In this document: piece after piece, positions 40,947 to 49,695 of the stretch | How positions within the stretch are numbered: the stretch's first letter is position 1 | How the letters are laid out: each line of letters opens with the position of its first letter | Assembly: GCF_963674565.1 (NCBI RefSeq) | Contig: NZ_OY771430.1 | Coordinates: forward strand, 3,968,001 to 4,032,000 | Origin: an uncultured Carboxylicivirga sp. | GTDB lineage: Bacteria > Bacteroidota > Bacteroidia > Bacteroidales > Marinilabiliaceae | DNA length: 64,000 nt | Direction of reading: 5' to 3' | The notes under the pieces: model-generated | The model's input: the letters and a program-made list of their open reading frames with translations, nothing else | Databases searched by the model: none | Told to the model about the DNA's origin: nothing | Made by a program: the position numbers and the translations under genes

Positions 40947-43220
40947 ATGAGAACAGTATTTATGATTTCATTAATAGTGTGCTTGGTTATTATACCCGGA
41001 TGTCGGAAAGATGATTATCAAAAGGACCCAACAATTGAAATAGTTAAGTTCAAAGGACAATTTGAACAAAACAGTGAAGATCCTCTTTCTGCAAACAATA
41101 TAACAATCAATTCCATCACTGATAAATCAGGAATTTCATCTGAAGGCAACTTCGAACTTGAAAGTGTTGAAAATGAGAAATACCAGCTTTTTATAGGCAC
41201 ATCCAATGCCTCAGATGAAACTACATATTTTGGCATTAGTGATCCTTATTCTGGTGAGGTACTAGTTAACGATTCTACTACTGCATTGGGTCTGTTGTTA
41301 ATTAATCCCTATCTCATGGGGACAGAACAGGAACAGCGAAAAGAATATCTTGATCAGGCAGTTAAAGAAGATAAATTTCCATTGCTGATAAAAGCCATTG
41401 TAAAGGCGCGAAAAAGTTACCCTAATGATCCTCTGAATATTGATCAGCAACCTGAAATCTATCAGATGGTAAATGATATTTTAATGTCAACCATAGAAAA
41501 ATTAGCTAGCAACGAACCAGATCTTAAATATGGAGAAAAGACCCTCGAGATAATTGATCTCGACAATAATAAAGTAGGCTTTAAAAACTACAGGCACGTT
41601 TTTTATGCAGCTGATATATTTTACCCATTAAAAAACAGTACTGAAACACTGCTTCTTTCTAGAAGGGAAAAAGAATGGAAATGGAAATGGAGATGGCCTC
41701 CCTGGAAAAGCGGATTTGTTACGACAAAAGCCCCTCAGACTAATTGTAATGTTGATGACGGAATCGTTAACCTTGATTTTTATAAATTTAATGTAAGTAC
41801 ATTTTCAAATAGTTCATATACAGCAGTTGATCAGGCAACCCTCCTGAATACAGTATATCTTATTGCTTATTCCTTGGATATGGTCTGCGGTATCAAAGGC
41901 TATTTTGATGAAAAAACTAAACTAAATGGTTTAAGTATACTTTTACAGGCAGAACCATCTTTCTTAGATCTGCAGGTGGCCGTTGCTGAAGGTGATAATG
42001 GCGATGTAATGTCTGCATTATTCTCCCTGCTCATTTCTGATGTGGGACTTACCATATTAAGCGATTATTTGAGTATAAAAAATGTCGATCCTTTCTTTAT
42101 AAGTAAAACTGCTAAAGCTGCCAATGTAGTTTTAAAACTTTATGATTTATATGGATATTTGAATGAACATATTCCATTTATTGTAGATATTGTAGATGCA
42201 CCTTCTCATTTAAGTTACCAATATTCCAGTCATAATGGGATATTGTCTCTCTTAGATAATAATCTTCCTCCAGAGGCAAAAATTGCGATATCGCCTGCTG
42301 TTGGTTTTGGTGAAACCCCAATTACCTTTACCGTTACTGATTATATTGATGATATTACTCCAATCGAGGATGCATTATTCAGTTGGAAATGGATACCTGA
42401 AGAGAGTTCAAATGCAGAGGAGTGGTCTGATTGGGCCAGAAACCCAGATACCGTTATGACAATTTCAGTACCTGGAAGAATGTATCTTAAGGTAAGTGAT
42501 CAAATGGAAGGAGAGTTTCAGACAAATAAAGAACTTAAATTCTACGAATCTATTGAGAGAAACAGGATTATTGTTCTTGCCGCAATGAATAATTATGATT
42601 ATAGAGGCTTTTTGACTGATTCTCTTGGTTTTGAAGGGGATCAGGATTCAGATCTTAAGTATATTTTGACATATCCTGACGAAAGTTGTGATTTACCCGG
42701 TCAGTTTTTTTCACCAGATATCCTTAATCCAGAAACAGACCTTCTTGTGATTGACCCTTCAGTTGAAGACTACCATTGCAACGGACAGGAAACCGGAAAT
42801 CCTGTAATGGATGCCTACACTAAAAACCAATTGGCCATACTTAATTTTGTGCGAAACGGAGGAAACCTTCTTTTCATTACAAGCTGGGATACTGGCTATG
42901 AAGGAAATATAGTTCCATTGTCCATAACTTCTGTTTCAGGTAACAAGGTAATCAGAACATCGGATACAAACAGACAATTTATTAATGGAAATGAATGCTT
43001 TATGTATACTGGTATAGGATTTAATAATGTACCGGATAAATCACTGGTACATCTGGTTAATGAAAACAATGCCCCATTGCTTGTTGAAATAAATAACGGA
43101 CAAGGGCTAATCCTGAATTCGGTATTCAGAACTTTTTATACTGGTAAAGTTGGAGAACCTTATCATCATCCGGTAAACATCAATACATTTAAATATATGA
43201 TTGGAGCTAACTATAAATAA
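40947..43220 (+). CDS. Large lipoprotein of unknown function
   Basis: 757 residues with a lipobox (VIIPGC, Cys19). After an N-terminal Ig/carboxypeptidase-regulatory-like strand region (about 28-110) comes a helical middle (110-430) containing a Trp/Lys run (KEWKWKWRWPPWK, about 238-250). A second Ig/PKD-like part (about 445-530: VGFGETPITFTVTDY) and a C-terminal alpha/beta domain (about 535-757) follow. The last (RIIVLAAMNNYDYRGF ... AILNFVRNGGNLLFITSWDTG) resembles glutamine-amidotransferase-like or DUF4350-like folds. No catalytic residues can be assigned. It is monocistronic in an AT-rich accessory region, and the function is not known. Confidence 0.75.
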   Translation: MRTVFMISLIVCLVIIPGCRKDDYQKDPTIEIVKFKGQFEQNSEDPLSANNITINSITDKSGISSEGNFELESVENEKYQLFIGTSNASDETTYFGISDPYSGEVLVNDSTTALGLLLINPYLMGTEQEQRKEYLDQAVKEDKFPLLIKAIVKARKSYPNDPLNIDQQPEIYQMVNDILMSTIEKLASNEPDLKYGEKTLEIIDLDNNKVGFKNYRHVFYAADIFYPLKNSTETLLLSRREKEWKWKWRWPPWKSGFVTTKAPQTNCNVDDGIVNLDFYKFNVSTFSNSSYTAVDQATLLNTVYLIAYSLDMVCGIKGYFDEKTKLNGLSILLQAEPSFLDLQVAVAEGDNGDVMSALFSLLISDVGLTILSDYLSIKNVDPFFISKTAKAANVVLKLYDLYGYLNEHIPFIVDIVDAPSHLSYQYSSHNGILSLLDNNLPPEAKIAISPAVGFGETPITFTVTDYIDDITPIEDALFSWKWIPEESSNAEEWSDWARNPDTVMTISVPGRMYLKVSDQMEGEFQTNKELKFYESIERNRIIVLAAMNNYDYRGFLTDSLGFEGDQDSDLKYILTYPDESCDLPGQFFSPDILNPETDLLVIDPSVEDYHCNGQETGNPVMDAYTKNQLAILNFVRNGGNLLFITSWDTGYEGNIVPLSITSVSGNKVIRTSDTNRQFINGNECFMYTGIGFNNVPDKSLVHLVNENNAPLLVEINNGQGLILNSVFRTFYTGKVGEPYHHPVNINTFKYMIGANYK

Positions 43221-43379
43221 TACAATTAAATACCCGTTGTAAATAGTTTTCCATATACTTCAAATTACAAAATTATCTGTATGTACAATATCACAGGTTT
43301 CCTAACTGAAGAAACTAAATAGATATACAGATACGAACTATTAGATTTTGATATTATCAAGAAACTAAGAATAATTTCT

Positions 43380-43770
43380 TTACTCCCTCAACCACGATTT
43401 TAAAATATCTTGCTGTAAGGCATTAACATTATTAAGTTTTTGAATGCTGTACTGAATCCTACCGGTGTTTCGATCCATTGTTTTAACAAGATCCAAACCG
43501 GCATACTGCAGATATTGATTATAATCCACTTTGCGGGTAGTGTGTACATATTCAAATACATCGGTCAATAAGGTTCCGGCAATGTTTTCGCACACCTGCT
43601 GAAACTCAGCATCGGTAAATCCACGTTGCTCCTGCTGGTAAAACTGTTGATAAAGATAGCGCATTACATCATCGAGTGATTGTTGGTTTTGTGTAGCCTG
43701 GCGAATGCTCAGGTCGAGCAGTAAACCAACCAAAGGACCTTTCTGGTAGTAAGAAATGGTTTTACCCTGA
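43380..43770 (-). pseudogene. Truncated second copy of the M61 peptidase 3' end
   Basis: From CTTTACTCCCTCAACC to ACCCTGA this is nearly identical to 45776-46166, the last about 130 codons of the intact M61 gene, and stays open from about KTISYYQKGPLVGLLLDLS to KSWLRE. It has no start, no signal peptide and no active site (the HExxH lies upstream of the break). Both ends of the homology are abrupt: sequence diverges right after the stop and right after the codon before GVQGK. It is a duplication remnant left at the far edge of the rearranged island. Confidence 0.85.
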
Positions 43771-43772
43771 GA

Positions 43773-44801
43773 TTACATGAACTTTCGTTTAAAAATGCAA
43801 ACTGCACCTGATTGCCCTGTATTGTCAAAAAACCTTATTTTCATTTTTACATCCGTCACCTCAATTAACTCAACTAAATCATAATAATCCATTTTAATAC
43901 CATCATCATTTAATATCAATAGCTTTTTAGAAAATATAATATCATATCCACCAATTTTATTAAAGGTTGCATAATCTCTTTCACTTGGATATTGGAAGCA
44001 GAACCTCTCCTCGTTAAATGATAAATAAATTGGATAAATTTCTAAATAATCATCCCGATCAATACTTTCTAACTCCCAATTTCCAAACAAAGATGAATGT
44101 GTAATCGTATCTTTGTCTTTCATTGTTAAAACAGCCTTACCTGGTTTATTATACTTTGTATATCCCTCAACCCAAACCGAACTATCATTAATATAAATAA
44201 CGTTACTGATTGTTGAATTCAAATCTAGAAACTGATATTCCTTGTCTTTATATTTATATTTAAAACAATTCCACTCTTTTAAACTATAGCTTATTTCACC
44301 ATAACTCCAACTTGTTTTTACAATGAATTGACCATTATAAAAAAAGACAAACTCATTAATCCGTTCAACAACATTATTATTAGAATTGTCGTTCAGTATT
44401 TCTCTTTTATATATCTTATCGTAACAAATAGAAAAATCCTTTATACCATTAAAGCTTTTTAAAGAATCTATATTTCTTAATAATAAAGAGTCACGTAATT
44501 GTTCACTAAATAAAACAATGTCATTTTCTTTCTTGGCAATATTATAACAAACATATTGATCTTCTTGATGTATAAATAAAAGTGTATCATTTGCAATTTT
44601 ATAATCATAAAATTTAATTGAATCACTCTTATATAAAAATTGTACAATATTATTTTCATAGAAAGTAACTATAAACGGAGAGCTATTTCTTAATTTATAA
44701 ATATTTAGCCATGAACTATTTTCCTTAATAGCATTTTGACTACAACTAGTTGAAAATAAAAATATGATGCTCCCAATTACCAAACTATTTAAATTACGCA
44801 T
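43773..44801 (-). CDS. Orphan AT-rich lipoprotein (candidate immunity protein)
   Basis: 342 residues from the ATG at 44801, chosen because it gives a lipoprotein signal (MRNLNSLVIGSIIFLFSTSC, Cys20); the frame is open eight codons earlier. The mature protein is very Asn/Ile/Lys/Tyr-rich beta-strand sequence with repeated short strand motifs, and I recognise no family. Its start overlaps by 13 bases the end of a toxin-tip-like fragment, the arrangement of toxin-immunity pairs. Together with its low GC this makes a surface or periplasmic immunity lipoprotein a reasonable guess. It ends 3 bases from the truncated M61 copy. Confidence 0.65.
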   Translation of the reverse strand: MRNLNSLVIGSIIFLFSTSCSQNAIKENSSWLNIYKLRNSSPFIVTFYENNIVQFLYKSDSIKFYDYKIANDTLLFIHQEDQYVCYNIAKKENDIVLFSEQLRDSLLLRNIDSLKSFNGIKDFSICYDKIYKREILNDNSNNNVVERINEFVFFYNGQFIVKTSWSYGEISYSLKEWNCFKYKYKDKEYQFLDLNSTISNVIYINDSSVWVEGYTKYNKPGKAVLTMKDKDTITHSSLFGNWELESIDRDDYLEIYPIYLSFNEERFCFQYPSERDYATFNKIGGYDIIFSKKLLILNDDGIKMDYYDLVELIEVTDVKMKIRFFDNTGQSGAVCIFKRKFM

Positions 44802-45043
44802 TCTATTATAAATTTTATTGACCATAGTTCAATTATAAGATTTAAGATATCTTTTACCATGCCTCCTAGGTGGTTACTTAGCATTTGATTATAAAAATTT
44901 CTATAATGAAAGTAAAAATCATCTCTTAATTTTGGGGTACTAAATTTCATTCCTGCAACCATCTCTCCGTGCTTTACTCCGATACTAGGCCCATCATATG
45001 GTGCAGGCCACATCATATTTCCAATGGCTGCCGCACGATTACA
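44789..45043 (-). pseudogene. Toxin-tip-like C-terminal fragment
   Basis: Open for about 84 codons after an in-frame TGA, reading CNRAAAIGNMMWPAPYDGPS, then VKHGEMVAGMKFSTPKLRDDFYFHYRNFYNQML. Its first codons lie within the 159-bp hairpin element (copy A), so the frame continues out of that element. No start fits a whole protein. It overlaps the following lipoprotein gene, as RHS/CDI toxin tips overlap their immunity genes. I do not recognise the domain, and the reading as a displaced toxin tip is inference from position and from the RHS-core scrap nearby. Confidence 0.4.
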
Positions 45044-45179
45044 TCATGTGGCATACAGATCTTAATTTAACCTTTATTTCTAATAACAAAAGCAGCTCTT
45101 TTATTATGCAGCTTTTATTCTTCTTTCTTATCAGATTATTTAACTAAGACAATGGAACGCGATGCAATCGCGCAATAGC
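45021..45179 (-). repeat. 159-bp element bounded by hairpins, copy A
   Basis: About 95% alike to copy B (45554-45711). The left end has a 10-bp stem (GCCGCACGAT with ATCATGTGGC, one mismatch) around loop TAC; the right end has CGCGAT with ATCGCG around GCA at 45158-45172. No open frame of its own. The paired-hairpin layout resembles REP doublets (REPINs) moved in trans by RAYT transposases. No such transposase is in the window. Confidence 0.65.
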
Positions 45180-45190
45180 AGGGTATTTTA

Positions 45191-45529
45191 CTAATCATTA
45201 ATTGCATTATAAACAACTTTATATCCCAATACATCTCCACTTAATAAAACATCACTAGATAATATCTCATTGAGAATTAAATGATTTACATATATTGTAT
45301 CATTGGTAATCCTGACATCTTTAATATATGTCTCTGGAAGTTTTGTAATAATTATAGATAACTTGCCTCTATACACTTCTATAAAATCATCACTACTACT
45401 TGTAATATAACTATAATGATACCATTTCAATTCTATATTCTCATCTGAAATTTTTTTAGTTATTAATTTATTATTACATGATGAAAACAAACCAAAAAAA
45501 ACAATTAAAAAAACTATACTTATTTTCAT
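45191..45529 (-). CDS. Small orphan lipoprotein between repeat copies
   Basis: 112 residues, lipobox FGLFSSC (Cys18), the rest beta-rich with ELKWYHYSYITSSSDDFIEVYRGKLSIIITKLPETYIKDVRI. No family recognised. It lies exactly between copies A and B of the 159-bp element, 24 bases after B on its own strand and 11 before A, so the element pair brackets it as a cassette. Very AT-rich. Possibly an orphan immunity protein; function unknown. Confidence 0.65.
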   Translation of the reverse strand: MKISIVFLIVFFGLFSSCNNKLITKKISDENIELKWYHYSYITSSSDDFIEVYRGKLSIIITKLPETYIKDVRITNDTIYVNHLILNEILSSDVLLSGDVLGYKVVYNAIND

Positions 45530-45553
45530 ATTTATGGTTGCTTTATAATTTTC

Positions 45554-45711
45554 CCAATGGCTGCCGCACGATTACATCGTGTGGCATACAGATCTTAATT
45601 TAACCTTTATTTCTAAAACAAAAGCGACACTTTTATTATGCAGCTTTTATTCTTCTTTCTTATCAAATTATTTAACTAAGATAATGGAACGCGATGCAAT
45701 CGCGCACTAGC
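45554..45711 (-). repeat. 159-bp element bounded by hairpins, copy B
   Basis: Copy B with both hairpins intact: left stem 45563-45585 (10 pairs around loop TAC, including one G-T), right stem CGCGAT/ATCGCG at 45690-45704. It differs from A by a few substitutions and a 2-base indel. On its own strand the frame of the RHS-core scrap runs into it and stops at 45676. Confidence 0.7.
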
Positions 45712-45780
45712 GTGGGGCCACCTCGCCAGACTAGCATCATAAAACCGTGCCCCATAATCATATCTATTCAAAACTTTACT
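45676..45780 (-). pseudogene. RHS-core scrap (YDYGARFYDASLARW)
   Basis: The minus strand reads SKVLNRYDYGARFYDASLARW, the signature of the RHS repeat-associated core that precedes a variable toxin tip in Bacteroidota polymorphic toxins, then PHASARLHRVPLS and a stop inside repeat B. The frame is closed a few codons upstream within the end of the M61 gene, so only about 25 codons of core remain, abutting the M61 stop at 45776. The rest of the RHS gene was lost or lies elsewhere. Confidence 0.75.
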
Positions 45781-47317
45781 CCCTCAACCACGATTTTAAA
45801 ATATCTTGCTGTAAGGCATTAATATTATTAAGTTTTTGTATGCTGTATTGAATTTTACCGGTGTTTCGATCCATTGTTTTAACAAGATCCAAACCAGCAT
45901 ACTGCAGATATTGGTTATAATCCAATTCGCGGGTAGTGTGTACATACTCAAATATGTCGGTCAATAAGGATCCGGCAATGTTTTCGCACACCTGTTGAAA
46001 CTCAGCATCGGTAAAGCCGCGTTGCTCCTGCTGATAATACTGTTGATAAAGATAGCGCATTACATCATCGAGTGATTGTTGGTTTTGAGTAGCCTGGCGA
46101 ATGCTCAGGTCGAGCAGTAAACCAACCAAAGGACCTTTCTGATAATAAGAAATGGTTTTACCCTGAACTCCAAAAGGTCCATCTTCCCAGGTGTTGTAAC
46201 TCGATTGTACCAGCGATTGTTTTAATCTTCCCTCATTGTTTTCAACATGATTGATATGATGCTCAAAAGAGGATATCAGATCCTCTTCATTCGTAATACC
46301 TGCAATGCGGGTAAGCATATACTCGTAATATACGGTTAATCCTTCGCTGATCCATAATTGCGCAGTACGGTTGATGCCATCGTAATCGAACGGTCCCAGT
46401 TCATAGGGACGAATGCGCTTAACATTGTAATGATGAAAGTATTCGTGAGCAATAAAACTCATTACATCTTTCATCTCCGCTTCGGTTTGTATTTTATTTC
46501 CATCAAAACTGATGGTGGTGTTATTCAAATGTTCTATACCTCCAAATCCAGGACCGATAGCAATAAAATGGTAATCACCATATGGGATATCTCCCATAAG
46601 CGTCGTAGCTGCTTCTACCACCTTCTCAAGATTAGAATTAAGTTCTTCGCGGTTAAAATCACCTAGTTGAAAACCACCAAACTGATGCTTAATCCCTCCT
46701 ACTTCAAAAACAGGCAAGCGATCTAATTTACCTGCCAACAGAGGACTGTCATATAAAATATCAAAATCCGGTGCCGACCAGGTGGAGTCACCCGTTTTGG
46801 TTAACCCGGTAATAAGATCAGAAAATCCACAGGTTTCCATTCCGGCCACATCAATGGTTACGGGTTGATTCAGATATCCATCGATGTAAAGAAAATTATT
46901 GGTTGGAACGATATAAGCATGGGTACTGTCAATAAAACTTTGCGCCACAAATTTACGGTCGGCTTTAATGGAATATGTAATGGTAAGTACTTTATTTTTT
47001 GTGTCAGTTACTGTCCAGGCATTGGGTTCACTAAATATCGCTTTCAGTTCCTCACCGTTTTCATCCTTCACTTTTAATTGAGAAAGATCAGAAGTAAAAT
47101 CCATCAGCTGATAGTATCCGGGAGTCCATTGAGGTAATTTTAAAACTATTGTGTCCTGATCCATTCCTTTTACCGTAAAAATCATACCAAAATTTTGGTT
47201 TGATGCATCATCAAGCGATACGGTGTAATGAAATTCAGGCTGATATGTTTTATCCTCAGCAACACATGCAAACAGCAGACTCAGAATAAATAGAAAAGGT
47301 AAAAATTTAATTTTCAT
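45776..47317 (-). CDS. M61-family glycyl aminopeptidase-like lipoprotein
   Basis: 513 residues from the ATG at 47317, which gives a lipobox (LLFACV, Cys18); the frame is open 141 codons earlier over the promoter of the divergent gene. M61 N-terminal beta domain about 25-190, then the catalytic peptidase domain with HEYFH (His291, Glu292, His295) and the third zinc ligand Glu in WISEGLTVYYEYM (about 324). The C-terminal part contains GVQGKTISYYQKGPLVGLLLDLSIR. It probably releases N-terminal amino acids in the periplasm or at the surface. The last about 390 bases are duplicated at 43380-43770. An RHS-core scrap follows the stop at once. Confidence 0.9.
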   Translation of the reverse strand: MKIKFLPFLFILSLLFACVAEDKTYQPEFHYTVSLDDASNQNFGMIFTVKGMDQDTIVLKLPQWTPGYYQLMDFTSDLSQLKVKDENGEELKAIFSEPNAWTVTDTKNKVLTITYSIKADRKFVAQSFIDSTHAYIVPTNNFLYIDGYLNQPVTIDVAGMETCGFSDLITGLTKTGDSTWSAPDFDILYDSPLLAGKLDRLPVFEVGGIKHQFGGFQLGDFNREELNSNLEKVVEAATTLMGDIPYGDYHFIAIGPGFGGIEHLNNTTISFDGNKIQTEAEMKDVMSFIAHEYFHHYNVKRIRPYELGPFDYDGINRTAQLWISEGLTVYYEYMLTRIAGITNEEDLISSFEHHINHVENNEGRLKQSLVQSSYNTWEDGPFGVQGKTISYYQKGPLVGLLLDLSIRQATQNQQSLDDVMRYLYQQYYQQEQRGFTDAEFQQVCENIAGSLLTDIFEYVHTTRELDYNQYLQYAGLDLVKTMDRNTGKIQYSIQKLNNINALQQDILKSWLRE

Positions 47318-47456
47318 GGCTGATGTGTAATATTTTACGGGATGAAAATAGTTAAAAAAAGATTGGATAAAAATTGTTTTGCAGTCATTGAGTTTAGCTG
47401 GAGATACTTTAACATACAAACAAAAAATAAACCAACATTTCTTACTTTTACCATCA

Positions 47457-48179
47457 ATGAAGGAAGCTGTTGTTGAAATACCGGAGCTGGGCCAGGTAAC
47501 GATACGCCAGAGTACAAAAGCTCGTCGTATTAGTATTAAGCTAAGGCCTTTTAAAGGAGTTACTCTCGTTATTCCGGTGGGTGGGGATGTGCATGAAGGA
47601 ATTAATTTTTTGAAGGAGAAAAAGCAGTGGATACTGGCAAACCTTAAAAAGCTGGAAGAGAAAGAAGACCGACTGACTATTTTTGATGAAACCACCCAAT
47701 TTACTTCACGCTCCTTTGCTCTTAAAATTTCGAAACACAATAAGTCGAATGTGAGATTACACCTTCATAAGGGCATATTGCATATCTATTATCCCGGTAA
47801 TGTACCGGTAAGCCATCCAGGCATACAGGAAAATATTCGCTACGGTATTGAAGAGGCATTGCGTTTGGAAGCCAAACGATATTTACCCCACAGGCTGGCT
47901 GAGTTAGCGCAGAAACATTCCATCCGTTATCAGAATGTTGTTATAAAAAATCTGAAGTCACGTTGGGGCTCCTGCTCCGGACGTAACAATATTAATTTAA
48001 ACTTGCACCTGATGCGATTGCCTGATGAACTGATAGATTATGTACTTTTGCATGAGTTATGCCATGTGCACGAAAAAAATCATGGACCACATTTCTGGGC
48101 TCGTCTCGATACCATGACGAACGGCCAGGCCCGCCAGCTTGATGGCAGGATGAAAGATTATCAAACAAAAATATACTAA
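47457..48179 (+). CDS. YgjP/SprT-type zinc metallopeptidase
   Basis: 240 residues from the ATG at 47457 (the frame is open 26 codons earlier through the promoter region). YgjP-like metallopeptidase family (formerly DUF45, M48-related): N-terminal beta region with TRQS-type start (IRQSTKARRISIKLRPFKGV), KSRWGSCS at 168-174 and the zinc motif HELCH at 199-203 followed by HEKNHGPHFW. Cytoplasmic; the physiological substrate is unknown. It is 9 bases upstream of the dGTPase gene and very likely in one operon with it. It is divergent from the M61 gene. Confidence 0.9.
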   Translation: MKEAVVEIPELGQVTIRQSTKARRISIKLRPFKGVTLVIPVGGDVHEGINFLKEKKQWILANLKKLEEKEDRLTIFDETTQFTSRSFALKISKHNKSNVRLHLHKGILHIYYPGNVPVSHPGIQENIRYGIEEALRLEAKRYLPHRLAELAQKHSIRYQNVVIKNLKSRWGSCSGRNNINLNLHLMRLPDELIDYVLLHELCHVHEKNHGPHFWARLDTMTNGQARQLDGRMKDYQTKIY

Positions 48180-48188
48180 GAAACATAT

Positions 48189-49511
48189 ATGAACTGGGAT
48201 CACCTATTATCGACCAAACGAACCGGACAGGAAAACCTGAAAGAAATTAAACACGATCGTACACAATTTCAACGTGATTATGATCGCCTTATCTTCTCCT
48301 CACCTTTCCGCCGTTTACAGGATAAAACACAGGTTTTCCCATTACCCGGAAGCGTATTTGTTCATAACCGGCTAACTCATAGTCTGGAAGTTGCCAGTGT
48401 GGGGCGTTCTCTGGGAAATAATCTGTCGCGGAAGTTAACGGAAGCCGGTTTGGGTAATCCCGAATTAGTTGCTGAAATAGGTTCCGTAGTTGCAGCGGCT
48501 TGTCTGGCACATGATATGGGTAATCCACCTTTTGGTCATTCCGGTGAAGCAGCTATTGGTCATTATTTTACCAATGGTGCCGGAGCTGCTTTTAAAGATA
48601 AGCTCACCCCATCGGAATGGACTGATTTTACCCGTTTCGAAGGAAATGCAAATGCCTTGCGTATACTAACACATGCCTTCAGGGGGCGTCGTCAGGGTGG
48701 TTTTGCCATGACCTATACGACTGTAGCATCCATTCTTAAATACCCTTATGCTTCTGATCTGGGATTAAAAAAATACGGATACTTCCAATCGGAAAAAGAA
48801 ATATTTAAGCATATTGCCGAAGAACTCCAGCTAAAAGTGCTGGATGAAGAAAAAGAGATTTATGCCCGTCACCCATTGGTTTACCTGGTTGAGGCAGCCG
48901 ACGATATCTGTTACCAGGTAATGGATATTGAAGATGCGCATAAGCTGAAGATTCTTTCATACGAAGAAACCTACAATCTGCTAACAGCCTTTTTTGATAA
49001 GGAAACGGAAGCCAAAGAATTTGACAAGATAGCAGATGTATTTAACGAGGTGAGCGACTTAAACGAGCGAATTGTTTATTTACGAGCCAAGGTGATTGGC
49101 AAACTGGTGGGACTTTGCACCGATATTTTCTGGCAGAATCAGGATGAGATACTCAACGGAACATTCAAAAAAGGATTGGTTGATCACCTGACCGGCATCG
49201 AATTAGAAGCAATGGAAACATGCAAAAAACTGGCCTTTAAACGTATTTACAAACATCAGTCAGTGGTTGAAATTGAAATAGCCGGTTTTAAAATTTTGGG
49301 AACTCTCCTTGACGAATTTATTAAGGCAGTAATTAACCCCAATGATTTCTACTCTAAAATGCTACTCCCTTTTATTCCTGAGCAATTTAAAATTACCGAA
49401 AACGATCTTTTGGTTAATAAAATTCAATCGGTTCTGGACTTTGTTTCCGGCATGACCGATGTTTATGCTCTGGATCTTTATCGTAAAATAAGCGGACTTG
49501 GGCTAAAATAA
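48189..49511 (+). CDS. dgt: Deoxyguanosinetriphosphate triphosphohydrolase
   Basis: Hydrolyses dGTP to deoxyguanosine and triphosphate, a dNTP-pool control enzyme. 440 residues, the length of the non-coliform dGTPase group. HD domain: RLTHSLEVASVGRSLG (His64) and CLAHDMGNPPFGHSGEAAI (His108, Asp109) supply the metal site, preceded by FSSPFRRLQDKTQVFPLPG, the dGTPase N-terminal signature. LVEAADDICYQVMDIEDAH gives the fourth ligand region. Translated just after the YgjP-like gene, probably as one transcript. Confidence 0.94.
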   Translation: MNWDHLLSTKRTGQENLKEIKHDRTQFQRDYDRLIFSSPFRRLQDKTQVFPLPGSVFVHNRLTHSLEVASVGRSLGNNLSRKLTEAGLGNPELVAEIGSVVAAACLAHDMGNPPFGHSGEAAIGHYFTNGAGAAFKDKLTPSEWTDFTRFEGNANALRILTHAFRGRRQGGFAMTYTTVASILKYPYASDLGLKKYGYFQSEKEIFKHIAEELQLKVLDEEKEIYARHPLVYLVEAADDICYQVMDIEDAHKLKILSYEETYNLLTAFFDKETEAKEFDKIADVFNEVSDLNERIVYLRAKVIGKLVGLCTDIFWQNQDEILNGTFKKGLVDHLTGIELEAMETCKKLAFKRIYKHQSVVEIEIAGFKILGTLLDEFIKAVINPNDFYSKMLLPFIPEQFKITENDLLVNKIQSVLDFVSGMTDVYALDLYRKISGLGLK

Positions 49512-49695
49512 TTCATTTTCTGACTGTTAACAGCAAATAAACATATAGGAGATTCCATACTTAAAAAAGGTACCTAAGCGTTTATGCTTTGGTAAAATAT
49601 AGCACATTTCAACCATTTTATTCAAAATTTCCTGTTATCTTAGATCTAATAAAACACTAGATTTCTGTATTTTAAACCTATAAAACACAATCTGC

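Noticed and set aside
43380..43733. A free-standing small peptidase gene
   Set aside because: It is the exact C-terminal part of the neighbouring M61 gene without its zinc site or start, so I list it as a remnant.
45676..45780. Reading the hairpin elements as parts of a coding RHS tip
   Set aside because: Copy A has an in-frame stop and copy B ends the RHS frame at 45676, so neither element extends a working RHS protein.
43380..47317. An integrated phage or conjugative element in the rearranged island
   Set aside because: No integrase, transposase, relaxase or phage structural gene is present; the content fits recombination debris.
47318..47740. N-terminal extension of the M61 frame (141 extra codons)
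   Set aside because: It covers the promoter and start of the divergent metallopeptidase gene, while the ATG at 47317 gives a perfect lipoprotein signal.
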